Origin: Latrodectus hesperus
Lineage: Eukaryota; Arthropoda; Arachnida; Araneae; Theridiidae
Direction of reading: 5' to 3'
DNA: 64,000 bases
Assembly (NCBI GenBank): GCA_037975125.1
Contig: CM075850.1
Span: 67,112,390 to 67,176,389 of the forward strand
Within the stretch, counting starts at the first letter, position 1; each line of letters begins with the position of its first letter. Shown here in pieces: positions 1 through 10,119 of this stretch. The position numbers and the translations under genes were made by a program. Under the pieces are notes generated by a model that did not search any database, was not told where the DNA came from, and was given only the letters and a program-made list of their open reading frames with translations.

Positions 1-1490
1 TAAGTGTGTTCTAGGGAAAAAATGTATAAACGAATTTAATTGTATGAAGAATAATAATGAAATCTTATAAATATGTATTTGTAAATAATAAACCAAAAAG
101 CTTGTGCCTTCAACATTTAATTATGATGCATTGACTTGCTGAAAAGAAAAACAGGAAATTAATGTAATGAAAAAATAAAAGTAAAATTAACACTAAATAT
201 TTTTATATGGCATACTTATTTCGACTGAAGTTTCAGTTTAAATATGCAAATGTAAGTTCAACACAAACTGTAAACATTGTAAAATGACAAAATAGTCTCA
301 TGTATTGAATAACTAACAAAACTTTAAATGAAATTAATGTTTGAAAACTCAGTAAATTTAATAAATATTGAAATTGGAACACTTCTCATCTATTTTGCTG
401 AAGAAATTAAAAACAATATTAATTATCTGAGTTTTTAATTATCTATTAAATTTATTATGTTTTTCATCTATAATATTGAAAAAGTATACAAAAAAGACAA
501 AAAATTTTTAATCTTCATCAAATGAGTTTATTAAATTGATTATTTCTAACTGAAGAGCATTTATTTTTTATTTGTTTTTAATACCGGCAATTCTGCTAGA
601 TTGAAATGGAATACAATAATTAAAACCAATCACTTATTTCCATGTTATTACTTCCACTTGGCGAAAAAAAGACAAAACATGATCCGTGTTTAAAATCATT
701 GGCGATATGAATTGCTCGAGTTGCTGCTGCATGCACAAAAAAGTTGCTCATTCTCGGCAACTTATAACGCCAATAACTTTCATTTGGCATGAAACTTGGC
801 GAAAACAAAATGATTTACAAATTTCAACTGCGCAGCTGTGAAAGAAATCTGTAATATTATTGGACGGGTAGAACGAGTTGCTCAAATTTTTAGTTGTGAC
901 GTCACGTAATGTTAAGTCTACGGGAGTTGCTCAAACTGAAATCTGGGCAATTCTAATGTAATAGGGGCTTAAGTTCTATTCCTATTTTCGTTCATTTTAA
1001 TTTCCTATATTCTTCCTTTTTGATTCTTATCACAAGTTAACCACAAACTTTTACGATTTTTGTAAAGATAGCCCTTATGGAATGGGATAATTTTCTAAAT
1101 AAATGTAAATTTCACCAATGAAATGCATGCTGATAAGTTGCTAAAAAGTTGTTTTCTTTTTTAAAACTTTTTTCTTTTATGAGATTGAAGTGGAGAGTTT
1201 ATATAAAATTTTTGAATAAGTTATATCTGCGGTAAATGTCGATTAGTTAGGCATTAAGAAACAAGCAAATTATATAATAATGTATGTGCAAAGAAGCAAA
1301 TCACCGCTATGATAATTGAGACACTGGCAAATACTTTTAATAATTTTTCGTAAAAATGAAAGTTTCATAGCAACTAACAAGTACGCTAGTTTCGTTAACC
1401 TGACAGGCAATTTCATTTGTTTTTCTGATTGTTAACGTTATTATCTCGAGAAACTATTTGTCATTCTGAGTTTATAATTTACGTATGTGT
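1..1490. other. AT-rich stretch without a gene
   Basis: No exon, splice pattern or recognisable mobile element was found here. The piece from about 690 to 960 is somewhat less AT-rich, repeats the phrase GTTGCTC several times, and holds one CRE-like palindrome. It could be promoter-like or an unrecognised repeat. Confidence 0.4.
897..904. promoter_or_regulatory. CRE-like palindrome TGACGTCA
   Basis: A perfect 8-bp cAMP-response-element palindrome followed by CGTAATG. No start codon or first exon could be tied to it, so it may be a chance match. It is listed only because perfect copies are uncommon in such AT-rich DNA. Confidence 0.2.
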
Positions 1491-1809
1491 CATGGGAATT
1501 AGGAATAATCCTAAACGGCTGGATTTATTTTCATATATTTTTATTGAACAACATCTATGTCACAAAGAGAAAACACACAACCAACATGATACGAAAACAT
1601 TATAATAAAACAATCGAAGACATCATAATAAAACAAACGCAGATATCTTCAAGCAGTAGCAGTCTCTAGGGTTAGAACTTATCTGACTGATATTGTGTTA
1701 GTTCACTTTTGACCTTAGACTGCATTGTTCTGTTACAGACTCCCTCTCTGGCTCTTCAATCATCTCGATGATGAGTCAGAATTCGATTGTCTGAGTTTTG
1801 GTGGTCTCC

Positions 1810-2852
1810 TCTGTTTTTTTCAGGAAACAATTGGACCTCTATCTTTCGATGAAGGTAGTTGGTATCTCTTTATTATATTCGTCTGATATGTACTTAATAT
1901 TTGATCAGGTGTAGCAGGATCTGCAATATCATACGTTGTAGACCTGTTTGTGAGTATGAGGTATGGACCTTCATGCCTTGGCATAAATATTTTACTTTTC
2001 TTGTTCCTGGAATCATTTATTTGATGTAAAATAATCCACACTTTGTCACCTGACTTATAATAAGCCTGCCTATGTTTTTTGGAAAATACACCTTTCTTCT
2101 ATTTTGTGTTTGTTTCACTCGCTTTCTGATTTGAGGAGTCAAGACAAGCAAACTTTTCAAATGAGGTGCTATTTATGCAACGAAGTTGTCTTAATTAATT
2201 GATCTCATGACGTGACGAACATCATCCGTCGTCCTAAGTTCTCCGCCGAACTGCAAATAAGCGGCAATGTGACCTGTGGTGTTACATCTAGCTGTATTCA
2301 TTGGAAAACGAATCATAGGAAGACGTTCTTCCCAGATATCATGTGCATCACCTTTAAAATGGCTAATCTAAGTTTCAAATCTCGGTTCTTACATTCAGAG
2401 GAATTTGCTTGAGGACGACAAACAGGGATAAGATCCTGTTTGGTATCTAACAGATTACAAGGCTGCTGCATGATTTCATGCACAAATTTAGATACTTTGT
2501 CACTGATTAACTTTCGAGGGAAGCCCATAGCGAAAATAAACTTCCTGAAGTAGCTTATTGGCACTGTTTGACGCTGTGGCTTCATTAGGAGCAAATAACT
2601 CAACCTATTTAGTACTCGTGTTTTCCACAATAAATATCCATTTCTTTCCTGATGGGGTCTCTGGAAAAGGACGAAAGAGATCAATTGCAAGAGTTTCGAA
2701 TCTTTGCTCATAAACAGAAGTTATAAACAGCCCAGCGGGTTTCTGATTTGTTGGTGTATACCGGTTACATTCTGCACAAGTTTTGTCATAATCTCAGATG
2801 TACTTTCTTGTGTCTGAAAAATAATATCTAGAAACTATCTTGTTGTAGGTAG
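1810..2852 (-). pseudogene. decayed Gypsy integrase and C-terminal domain
   Basis: Read on the minus strand, this is the integrase half of an old Gypsy-type pol. Near 2800 lies a zinc-finger end (DKTCAECNRYTPTNQKPAGL). The core follows in pieces (FPRKLISDKVSKFVHEIMQ, then LLDTKQDLIPVCRPQAN), and at 2041-1820 a chromodomain-like tail (RHEGPYLILTNRSTTYDIADP). Stops and frameshifts break it throughout. In integrases the second acidic residue sits in an SDN motif; here SDK is seen, which adds to the evidence of decay. Its N-terminal continuation lies at 10120-11143, on the far side of the BEL element, in the order expected of one interrupted Gypsy copy. A purine-rich stretch near 1737-1747 followed on the minus strand by TGTAACAG could mark its 3' LTR start, but no matching second LTR was found. 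Confidence 0.8.
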
Positions 2853-2857
2853 GTACC

Positions 2858-3227
2858 TAAATAAAATCACTCACAATTCACTCCTTTTTGTAGCACAAGA
2901 AAAAGTGACTCGGATTCGTCAATCAAGAAGTAGGCAAATTTCACGCATCACAACGTTTAATTTATATACAACTATGTACACATTTCCAAAGCACAATATA
3001 CTTAATTGGTAGCATAATTAATTATATAACACTTATTCGTAACACAATAATAGTTTTCTCATATGTAACATAATTTCAATATTGTACGTAGCATTAATCA
3101 TTTTGTAGCAATTAACATTTTTGTAGCAGACTGGTCATAACAAGACCTTTTTAGTCGGTGGTTCTTTTCACACTAACTTACCACGCCACCTACTGACGTA
3201 AACAGATCGGAGAGAGCATTCTTCACA
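2858..3227 (-). repeat. 3' LTR of the BEL element
   Basis: 370 bp and almost identical to 9746-10115. In element orientation it starts TGTGAAGAATGC and ends in GATTTTATTTA. The outer edge abuts the GTACC target duplication. Confidence 0.93.
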
Positions 3228-3237
3228 CTCCCCACCT
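3228..3237 (-). other. polypurine tract of the BEL element
   Basis: On the minus strand this reads AGGTGGGGAG directly before the TGTGAAG start of the 3' LTR, the expected place for the plus-strand primer. Confidence 0.7.
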
Positions 3238-3629
3238 GATAATTTTACAAATTATCACACCTTTCTGAAATGATACTAAGAAAACATTAAAACATTTACA
3301 ATTATTAACAATTATAGAAAAATCAATAATTCAAAAATCACAAAACAATGAAAACAAACAAAAAAAGACGTTGGTAAAAGTTACCAGATGGGTACGGGAT
3401 TGGCGCGATTTCAAATTTTGGTACCAAGCGCTCTACAGCTCTGTCGCCAACCTAAATTGCGTCACTACGCGCGATAAATTTCAACCAATAACGATCGCGT
3501 TCGAACTTCAGCTTTGAAATCACGCGTTTTTTCGAATTCCAAATATTAAAAAGTTGAATATTTCATTACAATTAAATACGGTAGAAGTTTTAAAATTCGA
3601 ATAAATAGAAAGGAAATTTTTATCACTTG

Positions 3630-3990
3630 ATTTTAAATATACCGAGCAATGGCGCCCACCTTAAAAAAACATCAGTGTAGCGCTACCTACTGCAGTGCCA
3701 ACCGGGCAGTAAAACTAAATTTCGAACGTTAAAAAATTTCACTTTTTGTTTAAACTCGAATTTTAAATATACCGAGCAATGGCGCCCACCTTAAAAAAAC
3801 ATCAGTGTAGCGCTACCTACTGCAGTGCCAACCGGGCAGTAAAACTAAATTTCGAACGTTAACAAATTTCACATTTTGTTTAAACTGGAATTTTAATATA
3901 CCGAGCAATGGCACCTACATAAAAAAAATATCAGTACGCGGCACATTCTAACACTAACATGCAATACACACAACTTAAAAATTCATATAC
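3630..3990. repeat. tandem repeats of about 130 bp in the BEL 3' untranslated region
   Basis: Two near-identical units (from about 3631 and 3761) and a decayed partial third (from about 3891) share the landmarks TATACCGAGCAATGGCGCC, CAGTGTAGCGCTACC and AACCGGGCAGTAAAAC. The first two units differ by only a few bases. The array lies between integrase and the polypurine tract, so it would be in the element's 3' untranslated RNA. Confidence 0.9.
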
Positions 3991-4320
3991 TTACTTTCTT
4001 ACTACCATCACGCTCTAAATAAAAAAAAACGTAAGTTCAAAACATTCTCATCCATAGTTAATTATCGTTAGCAACACACAAACTCCAAAATTCGAATATT
4101 GAAACTCAATTATTAAATATTATTCTAAAATAGTTTCAAGGGTTACATACAAAACGCGCATGTCACGCGATCACGTTACCCAATAAAAAAATAGGTCATA
4201 CATACGTAATCCGAACCGTTAAACCAGTTTGACGAACTTATCGCACCACTTTATCGCCTGCTTGGCGCATTTTACCCTCCGTACCCATCTCTTCACTTTA
4301 GCGAAAACGTTATATAAAGT

Positions 4321-5733
4321 TCACAGTTTTTTTTTTTTTTTTTTTGAGTCTGGAAACTCGAGGGGATACAAGAGTTGTACTGGTCTACGGAATTCTTCGT
4401 TTTCAGTCTTTACCACACACGAGCGCACCAGTCCATCACGCCCCTTCATCACTTCCGTAATTCGATCCAAAGTCCATAAGAATTTTGACTTTGTTTTTCC
4501 TTCTAAGAGCACTGTATCGTTCACTTGTAAATTTTTATTGCTGACAGGTGTTCCCAAATAATGAGAATTTCTCAAATCAAGGAGGTATTGGTTTTTCCAT
4601 TTTATCCAAATTTGGCTGCTAAGTCTCGTTTGATATTGCTTGCGCTTAACTAGGGATTGTTTTGTGGAATTAACACCCATAAGTTCTGCAAAATTACACG
4701 GATATTGAAGTTTTTGTCCAGAGAGCAGAAAATGAGCAGGCGTTAAAGGTTCAGGTTCGTGGACATCATTATACATATAGGTGAGTGGACGATGGTTCAA
4801 CACATTTTCCACTTCTGCAAGGACCGTCATAAACTCCTCAAAATCAAATTGAGCTCTTCCTAGAATCTTTCTCAAAGGTTGCTTGATACTTCTCATTAAA
4901 CGCTCATAGAAGCCTCCCCACCATGGCGCAAGTGCGACTATGAATTTCCATTCTATACCCTCAGAAGCTTTGAAATTCTTGAATTCTGTATCTTTAATTA
5001 TATTGAAAAAATATTGCAAGTCCTTGTTAGCACGTTTGAAAGTAGTAGCATTATCAGAATAAAATACGCGTGTGTTTCCCCGCCTACTGAAAAATCTTCG
5101 TATTGCTAACATAAATTTGTTTGTCGACAAATCAGAAACTAATTCGAGGTGCACAGCCCTTGTGACTGCACATGTGAAAAGCGCAATATACGATTTTTTA
5201 GTTTCTTTCTCCCATTTTATATACACTGGTTCTGTGAAGTCCACACCCGTTACGCTAAATGGAGGAGCTTCAGCTATACGATCCTTCGGCAACTGTGCTG
5301 TCATTTGTTTCGCTGGTTTAGCTACACTTTTCTTGCAAATCAAACATCTATTAATTATTTTCCGCACGAGTTGTCGTCCCTTAGGAATCCAAAATTTTTG
5401 TCGCAAAATTGTCAACGTTGCGGCAACTCCTACATGTAACGCTTTACGATGATCACGTAGCACAAGTAATTCGGTAAATCTGGAATTATTGGGAAGTAAT
5501 ATCGGATGTTTTTCTTCTATCATAAAATCGGCTTCGCTTAGCCTTCCCTTAATTCGTAGAATGCCATTTTCATCTAAAACCGGAGCTAAACATAAATTAT
5601 TAGAACTCGTTGATACATCTTTTCCGCATTCTAGATTTTTAATTTCCGATGGAAAGTTTTCTCTTTGAATCTTCTTTATCCAAAAGATTTCTGTTTCCTG
5701 TAATTCAGTAGCGGTAAGTGGACCATTTTCCAC
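4321..5733 (-). CDS. BEL integrase and C-terminal pol
   Basis: A 470-residue frame for the integrase half of BEL pol, which would join retrotransposon cDNA to host DNA. An HHCC-type zinc-binding region lies at about residues 93-134, ending in CLICKK. The catalytic core has acidic residues in GVDFTEP (about 165), YSDNATTF (about 225) and WWGGFYERLMRS (about 275), so the DDE set looks present. The frame extends upstream as far as about 5808 (FSDVSKFIRILAYVKRFV) before meeting a stop, so the listed Met is not a true start. In an intact element this is one polyprotein with the frame at 5859-9332; here a stop and a frame change separate them. The C-terminus runs into a long T tract (4327-4345 on +), giving a poly-lysine tail that is probably an artefact of A-tract expansion. 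Confidence 0.9.
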   Translation of the reverse strand: MENGPLTATELQETEIFWIKKIQRENFPSEIKNLECGKDVSTSSNNLCLAPVLDENGILRIKGRLSEADFMIEEKHPILLPNNSRFTELLVLRDHRKALHVGVAATLTILRQKFWIPKGRQLVRKIINRCLICKKSVAKPAKQMTAQLPKDRIAEAPPFSVTGVDFTEPVYIKWEKETKKSYIALFTCAVTRAVHLELVSDLSTNKFMLAIRRFFSRRGNTRVFYSDNATTFKRANKDLQYFFNIIKDTEFKNFKASEGIEWKFIVALAPWWGGFYERLMRSIKQPLRKILGRAQFDFEEFMTVLAEVENVLNHRPLTYMYNDVHEPEPLTPAHFLLSGQKLQYPCNFAELMGVNSTKQSLVKRKQYQTRLSSQIWIKWKNQYLLDLRNSHYLGTPVSNKNLQVNDTVLLEGKTKSKFLWTLDRITEVMKGRDGLVRSCVVKTENEEFRRPVQLLYPLEFPDSKKKKKKL

Positions 5734-5858
5734 CGGTAATCTTCTAGTTTTAGCTACAAATCGTTTAACGTAGGCAAGAATTCTTATAAATTTTGATACA
5801 TCACTAAATTATTTAATGTCGATAATAGCTTCACTGGATTTTAAAATGCATTGATTTA

Positions 5859-8800
5859 CTAAAACCGTTTTTCGTCTCTCATGATGTTCATCGTATTTTT
5901 CTGATATTTTTTGGACTGGCCAATTTTCAGAAGGACCCTCAAGCCCTGAGCCTTCCACCAAAGATTACTTTCTTTAAGGTTTTCGACACTTAACCCCTTG
6001 GTCAATAAATCTGCTGGGTTTTCTTTGCCACTACAATGTCTCCAATCTGCCGGACAAGACTTTTCTTGTATTTCTATAATTCTGTTGCAAACAAAGGGTT
6101 TCCATTCCCTGGATGTTCCTTTTATCCAATGTAGCACGATCTCAGAATCGGTCCAAAAATATATTTCTTGAATTAGATCTTTAAATAATTTCCCTAAATA
6201 TTTATAAATTCTCACAGCTATAATCACACCCAATAATTCTAAACGAGGCAAGGTCAAGGTTTTGAGTGGTGCCACCTTACTTTTTGAAATTACAAGGGTT
6301 GTCTTAAATTCGTCAGTTCCTGTAGCGTTGCGATATCTAAAATATGAAACAGCTCCATAAGCTTTAATACTCGCGTCGCAAAATACATGAAGACTTATGT
6401 CCATATTCTTGTTCCTATATTCAAAGTACCTTCTGGGAATTTGGAAGTTTTCTAGGTAGCTTATTTCTTTTAGCCAATTTCTAAATTCAACTTCAATATC
6501 TTCAGGTAGTCGCTCATCCCAATCCAACCCCATAACCCATATTTTTTGTAGCAAAATTTTCATTCTGACAACATAGAGGGAAATGTAGCCTACAGGGTCA
6601 AATAATTTTGAAACAGTTCCCAAAATTGTTCTTTTCGTGGAGTATTCCTGAATTGAAGCTGAGGCCTTCAAAGTATGAACATTTAATTTTATAATGTCAT
6701 TTTCATAATCCCATATTAGCCCTAGTAATTTGGAGTGTGACGCAGTGTCCTCTCCCGGTTTTAGAAGACCTTCCTGCATCCATAGTTCTATCAATTGTTT
6801 AGAATTCGAAGTTAATTTCCTTAATTTAATGCTCGCGTCATTCAATATTTTTACTGCATCACGAGAAATTTCGAATGCCTGCTCGATATTTTCCGTGCCA
6901 TGGAAAACATCGTCGACATACATTACAGAATTTAACATTTCGCAACAATCTGGATTCGTGTCAATATACTTTTTTAAATGATACTTTATCGTGATGGCTA
7001 ATATGAAAGGAGATGAGTTTACCCCAAATGGTAAACGCTTCATATTCATAATTTTAAATGGTTCATTTGCATAATCAGCAAACCACAGAAATTTCAAATA
7101 TTTTCGATCTTCTTCTGCAATACTTATGTTTAAAAAGGCCTTTTCGATGTCTCCTGAAAATGCGATTTCGTTTCTCCTAAATTTTAGTATTACATCTAAA
7201 ACATTTGGGTTTAGATTTGGTCCCGGATAAAGCATATCATTAAGTGATTTAGAATTTTCCATTTTTGATGATGCGTCGAACACAATACGCACTTTAGTTG
7301 TTTCGCTGTCAGGCCTTATTACGGGTCGGCGAGGCATTAAATATCCCGAATTCAATATCTTACCGTTACATTCTTCAGCGATTCCATTTTCTAGTTGTTC
7401 CGTTATTATACCTTTGTATTCTGCAAGTGTTTTTTCGTCCTTACTTAATTTAAGTTTTAAATTTTCGAAACGCCTATGCGCAACTTCGAAATTGTCATTT
7501 AGTTCTTCGGGAAGTTGTTTCCAAATTAATTTTACTTCATATCTTTTATTTTTGTATGATAACCCGTTTTCAAATTGCGTAATTATTTCTTTATCCTTAA
7601 TTGACAATTCCTCATTTTTATCCGAAATCCCCAAATTTTCTAAATCCCAAAATATTTTTAAATCATCTGTAACTATATTCTTCATAACAGCGATGCAATT
7701 TTGAGAACAACTTACATTTGCTTTAAATTCCGATCCCACGACCGTCCATCCAAATATGGTATTTATAGCAATTAGGGTTTTATTTATTCTCACCCTTTCA
7801 TTTAACGCGAAGTCCCAAAACAGATCCGCACCGATTAAAATTCCCACATCCAGCAATTCATTTCCTGCGTATGATGAATCAGCTAACTCCAAGTTATTTG
7901 CTCTCATTAATTTTCTAACTTGTAATGAAGGCATCTGGAGTTTCGCTGCCGTGATATCTGGCACAGCTACAGCCTCGATCTTCACTGTGCTTCCATTTTT
8001 TCTTTTTATTTTTATTTCTACCACGGGATACGCTTTTTCATTTGTCTGTTTCATGCCAAAAGAATAAACAGATAAATTCTCCCATCGCTTCGGATATAGC
8101 TTTAGCGTATTAACCAGTGATTGCGTAATAAATGACCTCTGACTGGCACTGTCAAGAAAAATACGCGTGAACGCAGAATTCGTATTTGATAAAACTTTAA
8201 CTGTACATGTCTGCAAATATACATATTTCGAAGTCTCGGAATTTTCCTTACAACTGGAGACAGAACTTATTATTTCTGAATCGCGAACCGTTGGATCGTG
8301 ATCTTCATTTATTTCATTGATTTGATTCGGAATTTCATTAATTAATTCGTTACCTCTGATAACATTCGGATTTATTTTATTTAAACAAATGGAAGTATGA
8401 TGATTTTTGTTTTTGCATTTATTACAAGGATATTTGTTAGAATAACAGTATTTACTTTGATGAAATTTCTTAAAGCAAACAAAATATCTTTTTTCAGCTC
8501 GTAATTTTTCTATTTTGTTTTGTACAGGCATTCTACACTTAAACGTATCATGGGGACCCAAACAGAATATACAATTAAAGGATTTCACTTGAGTATTAAA
8601 AGCAGTTGCTGAAGGCAAATTTCTCATAGGACTTTTATTTACATTTTTAAATTGATTGGAGCTAAATTTCTTTTCGCTTAAAACTAGCGAAGTGTTTTCT
8701 CTACACTGAATTTCGTTTTTCAAAAACGAAAGTAATTCAGATACATCTGTATTTTCATGAGATTTCCGATTCCGATTAAATTCAATTACTAACTCTTCGG

Positions 8801-9332
8801 GTAATAATTTCATTAAAATTGGAATTAAAAGGTGTCCATAGGATCCCGAAGCCACCTGTATGGACTCTAAATTTCTAATGCAAATTTCCAACTCATCGTA
8901 AAGTTTTCGTAACTCTCTAATTTTCGATACATTTTTTACCTTTTCTAAATTCAGTAATTTATTCATAAAGGTATTAATAATGACGTCTTTGCGTCCGAAC
9001 CGATCCTTCAACAATGTTACACAATTGTCATAATTCTCACTACTTAATTCAAAACCGGAAACGACATTTAATGCTTGTCCGGTAAGAAATGTTTTCAAAT
9101 ACGCAAATTTCTGAATTTTAGAAAGAGAAGAATTTTGTTCAATTGTATTTTCATAACAATTCCAAAATTCATTAAAGTACTTAGGGTCGCCAGAAAATTG
9201 TTTAATATTTAATTTTGGTAATTTTATTGCATTAGAAACATTTGTGCATTCGCTCGCAGTATTCTCGGAACTTTTTGTTTCAACAAAATTTTCAACCGAA
9301 TTTTTGTCGACGTTTTGTTTTGAATACAGCAT
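5859..9332 (-). CDS. BEL gag-protease-reverse transcriptase-RNase H polyprotein
   Basis: A 1157-residue frame. Residues from about 37 to 215 form the gag domain typical of BEL/Pao (KLPKLNIKQFSGDPKYFNEF). Two zinc knuckles follow (CIFCLGPHDTFKC near 253 and CNKCKNKNHHTSIC near 303). Next comes a BEL-type aspartic protease with the active-site phrase FLDSASQRSF near 390. The reverse transcriptase covers about residues 600-900, with the catalytic MYVDDVFHG near 804. RNase H has HVFCDASIKAYGAV near 980 and FWTDSEIVLHW near 1060. The end of the domain carries the BEL-typical GKENPADLLTKGL. The first Met is unlikely to be the real start: gag sequence continues upstream in other frames to an ATG at 9609. 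The frame ends in tandem stops before integrase. Confidence 0.93.
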   Translation of the reverse strand: MLYSKQNVDKNSVENFVETKSSENTASECTNVSNAIKLPKLNIKQFSGDPKYFNEFWNCYENTIEQNSSLSKIQKFAYLKTFLTGQALNVVSGFELSSENYDNCVTLLKDRFGRKDVIINTFMNKLLNLEKVKNVSKIRELRKLYDELEICIRNLESIQVASGSYGHLLIPILMKLLPEELVIEFNRNRKSHENTDVSELLSFLKNEIQCRENTSLVLSEKKFSSNQFKNVNKSPMRNLPSATAFNTQVKSFNCIFCLGPHDTFKCRMPVQNKIEKLRAEKRYFVCFKKFHQSKYCYSNKYPCNKCKNKNHHTSICLNKINPNVIRGNELINEIPNQINEINEDHDPTVRDSEIISSVSSCKENSETSKYVYLQTCTVKVLSNTNSAFTRIFLDSASQRSFITQSLVNTLKLYPKRWENLSVYSFGMKQTNEKAYPVVEIKIKRKNGSTVKIEAVAVPDITAAKLQMPSLQVRKLMRANNLELADSSYAGNELLDVGILIGADLFWDFALNERVRINKTLIAINTIFGWTVVGSEFKANVSCSQNCIAVMKNIVTDDLKIFWDLENLGISDKNEELSIKDKEIITQFENGLSYKNKRYEVKLIWKQLPEELNDNFEVAHRRFENLKLKLSKDEKTLAEYKGIITEQLENGIAEECNGKILNSGYLMPRRPVIRPDSETTKVRIVFDASSKMENSKSLNDMLYPGPNLNPNVLDVILKFRRNEIAFSGDIEKAFLNISIAEEDRKYLKFLWFADYANEPFKIMNMKRLPFGVNSSPFILAITIKYHLKKYIDTNPDCCEMLNSVMYVDDVFHGTENIEQAFEISRDAVKILNDASIKLRKLTSNSKQLIELWMQEGLLKPGEDTASHSKLLGLIWDYENDIIKLNVHTLKASASIQEYSTKRTILGTVSKLFDPVGYISLYVVRMKILLQKIWVMGLDWDERLPEDIEVEFRNWLKEISYLENFQIPRRYFEYRNKNMDISLHVFCDASIKAYGAVSYFRYRNATGTDEFKTTLVISKSKVAPLKTLTLPRLELLGVIIAVRIYKYLGKLFKDLIQEIYFWTDSEIVLHWIKGTSREWKPFVCNRIIEIQEKSCPADWRHCSGKENPADLLTKGLSVENLKESNLWWKAQGLRVLLKIGQSKKYQKNTMNIMRDEKRF

Positions 9333-9609
9333 CTAATTTTATTAGCAATTCTAATACACTTCTCCTGATATTCGTCGCTTATGTTAATTTCCTGTTCTAA
9401 TAATTCTATTTCTATAAGATTTTCTATTTCAGAGTCTAAGGTTTTAAGACCTTTTTCTTTTCTATAAGAACCTCTAGATGTTCTTCAAGTTCATTTTTAT
9501 CAATTCCTTTATCAACTAAAGAAACTTCAATTTTGGAAATAAGTTTAGTAGTTATAGTTCTTTCTATAGCACGTTTGTGCTTTAATCTATCAAGGTCTTT
9601 AATAGACAT
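9333..9609 (-). pseudogene. frameshifted N-terminus of BEL gag
   Basis: An ATG at 9609 opens a BEL-like gag start (MSIKDLDRLKHKRAIERTI) that runs into a stop near 9450, after the A-rich codons EKKK. The coding sense continues in a second frame (DSEIENLIEIELLEQEI, then DEYQEKCIRIANKI) and then passes into the frame of the long polyprotein near 9340. At least two small indels are therefore needed to explain it. The first lies in a run of A residues, a common site of slippage. Confidence 0.75.
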
Positions 9610-9727
9610 TTTTAAATCGTAACAAAATTTTCTTTTTACTAAAATTTCAATAATATAACAAGTATTGAATATAATTAAATTTTTGCCTACCTGTGATTTT
9701 CTTCTTTATTATTCCAAACGTATCTCA

Positions 9728-9745
9728 TTCCCAGCCGATGCACCA
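9728..9745 (-). other. primer binding site, tRNA-Gly-like
   Basis: Directly inside the 5' LTR, the minus strand reads TGGTGCATCGGCTGGGAA. This matches the complement of a typical animal tRNA-Gly 3' end at about 16 of 18 positions, judged from memory. BEL-type elements often use tRNA-Gly. Confidence 0.7.
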
Positions 9746-10115
9746 TTAATAAAATCACTCACAATTCACTCCTTTTTGTAGCACAAGAAAAAGTGACTCG
9801 GATTCGTCAATCAAGAAGTAGGCAAATTTCACGCATCACAACGTTTAATTTATATACAACTATGTACACAATTCCAAAGCACAATATACTTAATTGGTAG
9901 CCTAATTAATTATATAACACTTATTCGTAACACAATAATACTTTTCTCATATGTAACATAATTTCAATATTGTACGTAGCATTAATCATTTTGTAGCAAT
10001 TAACATTTTTGTAGCAGACTGGTCAAAACATGACCTTTTTAGTCGGTGGTTGTTTTCACACTAACTTACCACGCCACCTACTGACGTAAACAGATCGGAG
10101 TGAGCATTCTTCACA
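9746..10115 (-). repeat. 5' LTR of the BEL element
   Basis: 370 bp, differing from the 3' LTR at 8 positions counted by eye. In element orientation it begins TGTGAAGAATGC and abuts the GTACC duplication at 10116-10120. It ends next to the primer binding site. Confidence 0.93.
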
Positions 10116-10119
10116 GTAC

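Larger units (their letters stand above)
2858..10115 (-). mobile_element. BEL/Pao LTR retrotransposon, nearly full length
   Basis: A 7258-bp element on the minus strand. It is bounded by two 370-bp direct repeats (9746-10115 is the 5' LTR, 2858-3227 the 3' LTR) and flanked by the 5-bp target duplication GTACC (2853-2857 and 10116-10120). In order it has a tRNA-Gly-like primer binding site, gag, an aspartic protease, reverse transcriptase with YVDD, RNase H, integrase, an untranslated stretch with 130-bp tandem repeats, and a polypurine tract. The protease-before-RT order and the gag and protease types are those of BEL/Pao. By eye the LTRs differ at 8 of 370 positions (about 2%), which points to a fairly recent insertion. 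Even so, the reading frame carries at least two frameshifts near the gag start and a break before integrase, so this copy is probably not autonomous. It lies inside an older Gypsy element. Confidence 0.95.

Noticed and set aside
4229..4561. A 110-residue plus-strand frame over the end of BEL integrase
   Set aside because: It is antisense to the integrase frame, passes through a poly-T tract, and has no motif.
5072..5452. Two overlapping plus-strand frames of about 100 residues inside the BEL integrase
   Set aside because: They are shadows of the well-supported minus-strand integrase with no independent signature.
7414..8067. Plus-strand hydrophobic frames within BEL gag-pol
   Set aside because: Antisense to conserved protease and RT coding sequence; the hydrophobicity reflects the complement of lysine- and asparagine-rich codons.
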